DNA of 64,000 nucleotides, taken from contig NZ_FOUZ01000002.1 in the NCBI RefSeq assembly GCF_900115015.1, positions 1-64,000 on the forward strand, read 5' to 3'. Made by a program: the position numbers and the translations under genes. The DNA is from Algoriella xinjiangensis (GTDB taxonomy: Bacteria > Bacteroidota > Bacteroidia > Flavobacteriales > Weeksellaceae). Positions within the stretch are counted from its first letter, which is position 1, and each line of letters begins with the position of its first letter. This document shows positions 61,573 through 64,000 of this stretch, in pieces. The notes beneath the pieces are model-generated. The model saw only the letters and a program-made list of their open reading frames with translations. It had not been told where the DNA came from and searched no databases.

Positions 61573-64000
61573 TTAGAAAGGATAATTAATTCCGAAGTGT
61601 ATTCTTGGTTTTAGGAGATTAAAATTATCAAATTGCCAACGATCTCCTAATTCGTAAGAAGGATCATAAATTTTGTAACCTAAATCAAATCTTACAATTG
61701 CGAATGTCCCAATATGATAACGGAAACCCAGACCAGATCCAATTCCGAATTCTTTATAAAAATCTTTAAATTTAAATAAAGTCTCGGGACGATCTTTGTT
61801 TACACCCCAAATATTACCTGCATCAATAAAATATGCACCTTCTAAACTACCGAATAAGTTGAAACGAAATTCGGTATTGAATAATAATTTTAAACTTTCA
61901 AATTCTAAACTTTGATTTTTAGAATTGATACGCGGTTTGCTTCCAGGTCCTAATGTTAACGGTGCCCAACCACGTACGTCGTTTGCTCCACCAGCCGAAT
62001 AACTGCGGACAAATGGTGCAGCGGTAGAATTACCATAAGGTTGCACAATTCCGAATAAAAATCGTCCAGCAACACTCGAGTTTGAATTTAATTTCCATTT
62101 TCGACGAACGTCTAAATCAAATTTAACAAATTGAGAATATGGTATTCCAAATATTAAACCTGTTTCTTGATTATTTGCATCTTCTGCATGATTAAAACCA
62201 AAAGCTTTATCTAATGTTCTCAATAAATTTCCGGCTAATTCTATTCGCGCTTGTATAAACCACGGATTATTTTTAGGACGAAAAGAATTTTCTTCGTTAA
62301 ATGTAAATTGATAAATAAACGAGTTAATAACCACGTTTTGCGAAATATTTGCTTTACGATAAAGCATGTTTTCAAATTCTACATATAACCTTGCATCATC
62401 TCCAGTTAACGAACCTTGAAAGCCTTTGTCAGCTTCTATTGCACTTGTTAATTCATCATCTGTTACATAAACAGGCGCATTTGGATTGTAGTTATAATAA
62501 AGATCTTTAATTAAATCTTTCGTGTCATTATCTTTTGTAAAAACTTCGTAATAACGATCTTGTTTACGATTATTTACAAATTCTGTATTAAAAATAGATA
62601 CTTTATGTTGAAATTCTGAACTAGAAATATCCATGTCAAAACCAAAACCATAGGTTGTTTTGTCTAAACCTACATTTTTTTGTGTACTTGCATTTGTTCT
62701 AATTGCCGACTCTGCAACAAAACGTTTTGGTAAAATGTTATCTAAATTAATAGGTGTTAATAAATACGGAAATTTAAGTTTTGTTTCGATTGCAATTTCA
62801 TAGGCATTCAAGAAATTTTTGTTCTGAGAAAAATCTTTATCAACAGAACCTAAAGTTCCTTTTAGCGTTGTTTCTAAATTTTCTCCACCTCCAAATAAAT
62901 TTCGAGAAGTTAAACTTAAACCAGGCGATATCGCAAAATTCATATAACGCGAAGCATAACTTTCGACAAAAAGACTTAAATCATACTTCTTTTTAGGTGT
63001 AAAAAAAACATTTACATCTAAAATAGAATCTCTTTTAGAAACATCAAATCGGTGCACATTTACATTATCTTTTTTGTAAATATTACGTTTGGTTTGTATT
63101 TCTTGGCGACGTCTATACAACTGTTCTGGTCTTATAACAAAGGCATCTGTGTAATATCTTGGGCGATATTGCGGGTCATTTTTATAGAAAACAGTATAAT
63201 CTTTATATTCTTTTTTGATTAATAAATTTTCGTCTTTTACTTCGTCTGATGAACGCGCATCTGCATAAATATTAATTTTTCCGAAACGATATTGCGTAAA
63301 AGGTGTAATACTATCCGTTTTTAGAGAATCTTGTATGTATTTATCAATATACATCGAAATGTCCAAGCGTTTATCACTTTTTGTGGTATCCGCTTCAAAA
63401 TATAAATCTTCGCCTGTATCATTAAAATCGTAATAACCGCGATTTTTTAATAAATCAACCACACGATCACGTTCTTCCTCAAATTTATCAAAATCGTATT
63501 GATCGGCTTCATGTAAAACAGTTTGTTTACCAATTGGCGAGTTTAAATATTCTTCGATTTTAGCATCAGAAATTTTTTGAGTAAACGTTTCGATGTACGA
63601 TGGATCGCCTAATTTTATATCATAAATAGTTTCGGCTTTCTTCGCAAGAGAATCTTTTTTGTACGAAACTTTTACTTTCGAATCAAAATAACCTTTGTCA
63701 TGAAACAATCGATTTAAGTTTTTTGCAGAAAATTCTGATTGCTTTTCATCCAATAAAACTGGCGCTTCACCTTGATTATAAAAAGTACGATCTAACCAAA
63801 GATTATTTCCAACATATTCAGTCAAATTATTTTTAGTCAATAAACTATCCAATAATTTCTGATTACGTTGCGAAGCTTCAACACGATAATATTCTTGAAA
63901 GGTTTCATCAAACTTTGCAGGTGACCAATTGTAAACCCATTGCCAAACCGGAAAAAAGCCTAAAAACTTTGCCGCAGGTTTTTGTTTTACATAATTTGTA
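61573..64000 (-). CDS. tamL: TamL-type Omp85 outer membrane protein, 5' end outside window
   Basis: The frame stays open to the window edge, so the apparent start at 63852 (TTG) is not real; the visible 809 or so residues begin near 'KPAAKFLGFFPVWQWVYN', matching the beginning of Bacteroidota TamL lipoproteins. POTRA-like segments follow ('KGYFDSKVKVSYKKD', 'NRGYYDFN'), then a beta-barrel with 'AGGANDVRGW' (R-G-W loop) and a C-terminal Phe. TamL works with TamB in outer membrane assembly. The signal peptide and lipobox cannot be seen. Confidence 0.85.
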   Translation of the reverse strand, partial: TNYVKQKPAAKFLGFFPVWQWVYNWSPAKFDETFQEYYRVEASQRNQKLLDSLLTKNNLTEYVGNNLWLDRTFYNQGEAPVLLDEKQSEFSAKNLNRLFHDKGYFDSKVKVSYKKDSLAKKAETIYDIKLGDPSYIETFTQKISDAKIEEYLNSPIGKQTVLHEADQYDFDKFEEERDRVVDLLKNRGYYDFNDTGEDLYFEADTTKSDKRLDISMYIDKYIQDSLKTDSITPFTQYRFGKINIYADARSSDEVKDENLLIKKEYKDYTVFYKNDPQYRPRYYTDAFVIRPEQLYRRRQEIQTKRNIYKKDNVNVHRFDVSKRDSILDVNVFFTPKKKYDLSLFVESYASRYMNFAISPGLSLTSRNLFGGGENLETTLKGTLGSVDKDFSQNKNFLNAYEIAIETKLKFPYLLTPINLDNILPKRFVAESAIRTNASTQKNVGLDKTTYGFGFDMDISSSEFQHKVSIFNTEFVNNRKQDRYYEVFTKDNDTKDLIKDLYYNYNPNAPVYVTDDELTSAIEADKGFQGSLTGDDARLYVEFENMLYRKANISQNVVINSFIYQFTFNEENSFRPKNNPWFIQARIELAGNLLRTLDKAFGFNHAEDANNQETGLIFGIPYSQFVKFDLDVRRKWKLNSNSSVAGRFLFGIVQPYGNSTAAPFVRSYSAGGANDVRGWAPLTLGPGSKPRINSKNQSLEFESLKLLFNTEFRFNLFGSLEGAYFIDAGNIWGVNKDRPETLFKFKDFYKEFGIGSGLGFRYHIGTFAIVRFDLGYKIYDPSYELGDRWQFDNFNLLKPRIHFGINYPF

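Noticed and set aside
63852-63852. TTG as the start of the last gene
   Set aside because: The frame continues open to the window edge with TamL-like residues, so the gene is truncated by the window, not started there.
1-64000. CRISPR arrays, prophage or IS elements
   Set aside because: No regularly spaced direct repeats, integrase, capsid, terminase or transposase sequences were seen.

Overview
The window looks like chromosomal DNA of a low-GC flavobacterium (Bacteroidota, order Flavobacteriales). A Weeksellaceae genus such as Empedobacter is my best guess from overall feel, not proven. Supporting signs are three proteins with type IX secretion (T9SS) C-terminal sorting domains, a TamL-type Omp85 protein, an exbB-exbD-exbD-tonB cluster, TAnnTTTG-type -7 promoter elements, very few Shine-Dalgarno sites, and flavobacterial dispersed hairpin repeats. 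No phage, IS element or CRISPR array was seen.

Layout. 1-430: the 3' end of a 5S rRNA gene, its terminator, dispersed repeats and a structured RNA element resembling the flavo-1 motif. 439-5507 (minus): a tight six-gene operon that I regard as the most novel part. It contains a 48-aa Cys-rich peptide too short for usual gene finding, a hairpin attenuator, three paralogous secreted proteins, a protein with isoprenoid-synthase-like Asp motifs and a membrane M50-type peptide protease with a possible PqqD-like N-terminus. The logic is that of a RiPP cluster. An ECF sigma factor and a putative membrane partner lie divergently at 5886-6866.

6863-20301: mainly housekeeping genes: clpS (with an in-frame TGA), prmA, mnmD, ilvE, a DUF4407 protein, folP, a DUF1599 protein, a DoxX-like protein, a lone peptide-ABC permease, tpiA, a WYL regulator and topB. 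20627-23654: the TonB energy-transduction operon. 23758-34671: a divergent arginine/pyrimidine region, with argB-argE on minus and GNAT acetyltransferase-argR-argG-argC-argD-carA-carB on plus. The plus operon starts with a structured leader. argF' and argH are not in the window.

34700-38230: an imperfect tandem duplication of hairpin repeats, a TIMP-like lipoprotein gene and a T9SS-secreted protein gene. The first TIMP-like copy is frameshifted and the second is reduced to a deletion relic. 38306-55513: tcdA, a TatD hydrolase, a GLUG-repeat T9SS protein, an MFS exporter, a PEP-mutase-like/ada pair, ansA, kbp, an OmpA lipoprotein, a cation/proton antiporter, a degenerate AAA protein, a secreted C1 peptidase and an Omp85 protein. 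55582-59483: identical tRNA-Gly(TCC) genes bracket a cobalamin riboswitch-controlled cobT-cobS-cobC operon, next to a Gly/Leu tRNA cluster. 59571-64000: accD, fbaA and a 5'-truncated tamL.

All calls come from reading the sequence and remembered family features. No database search was run.
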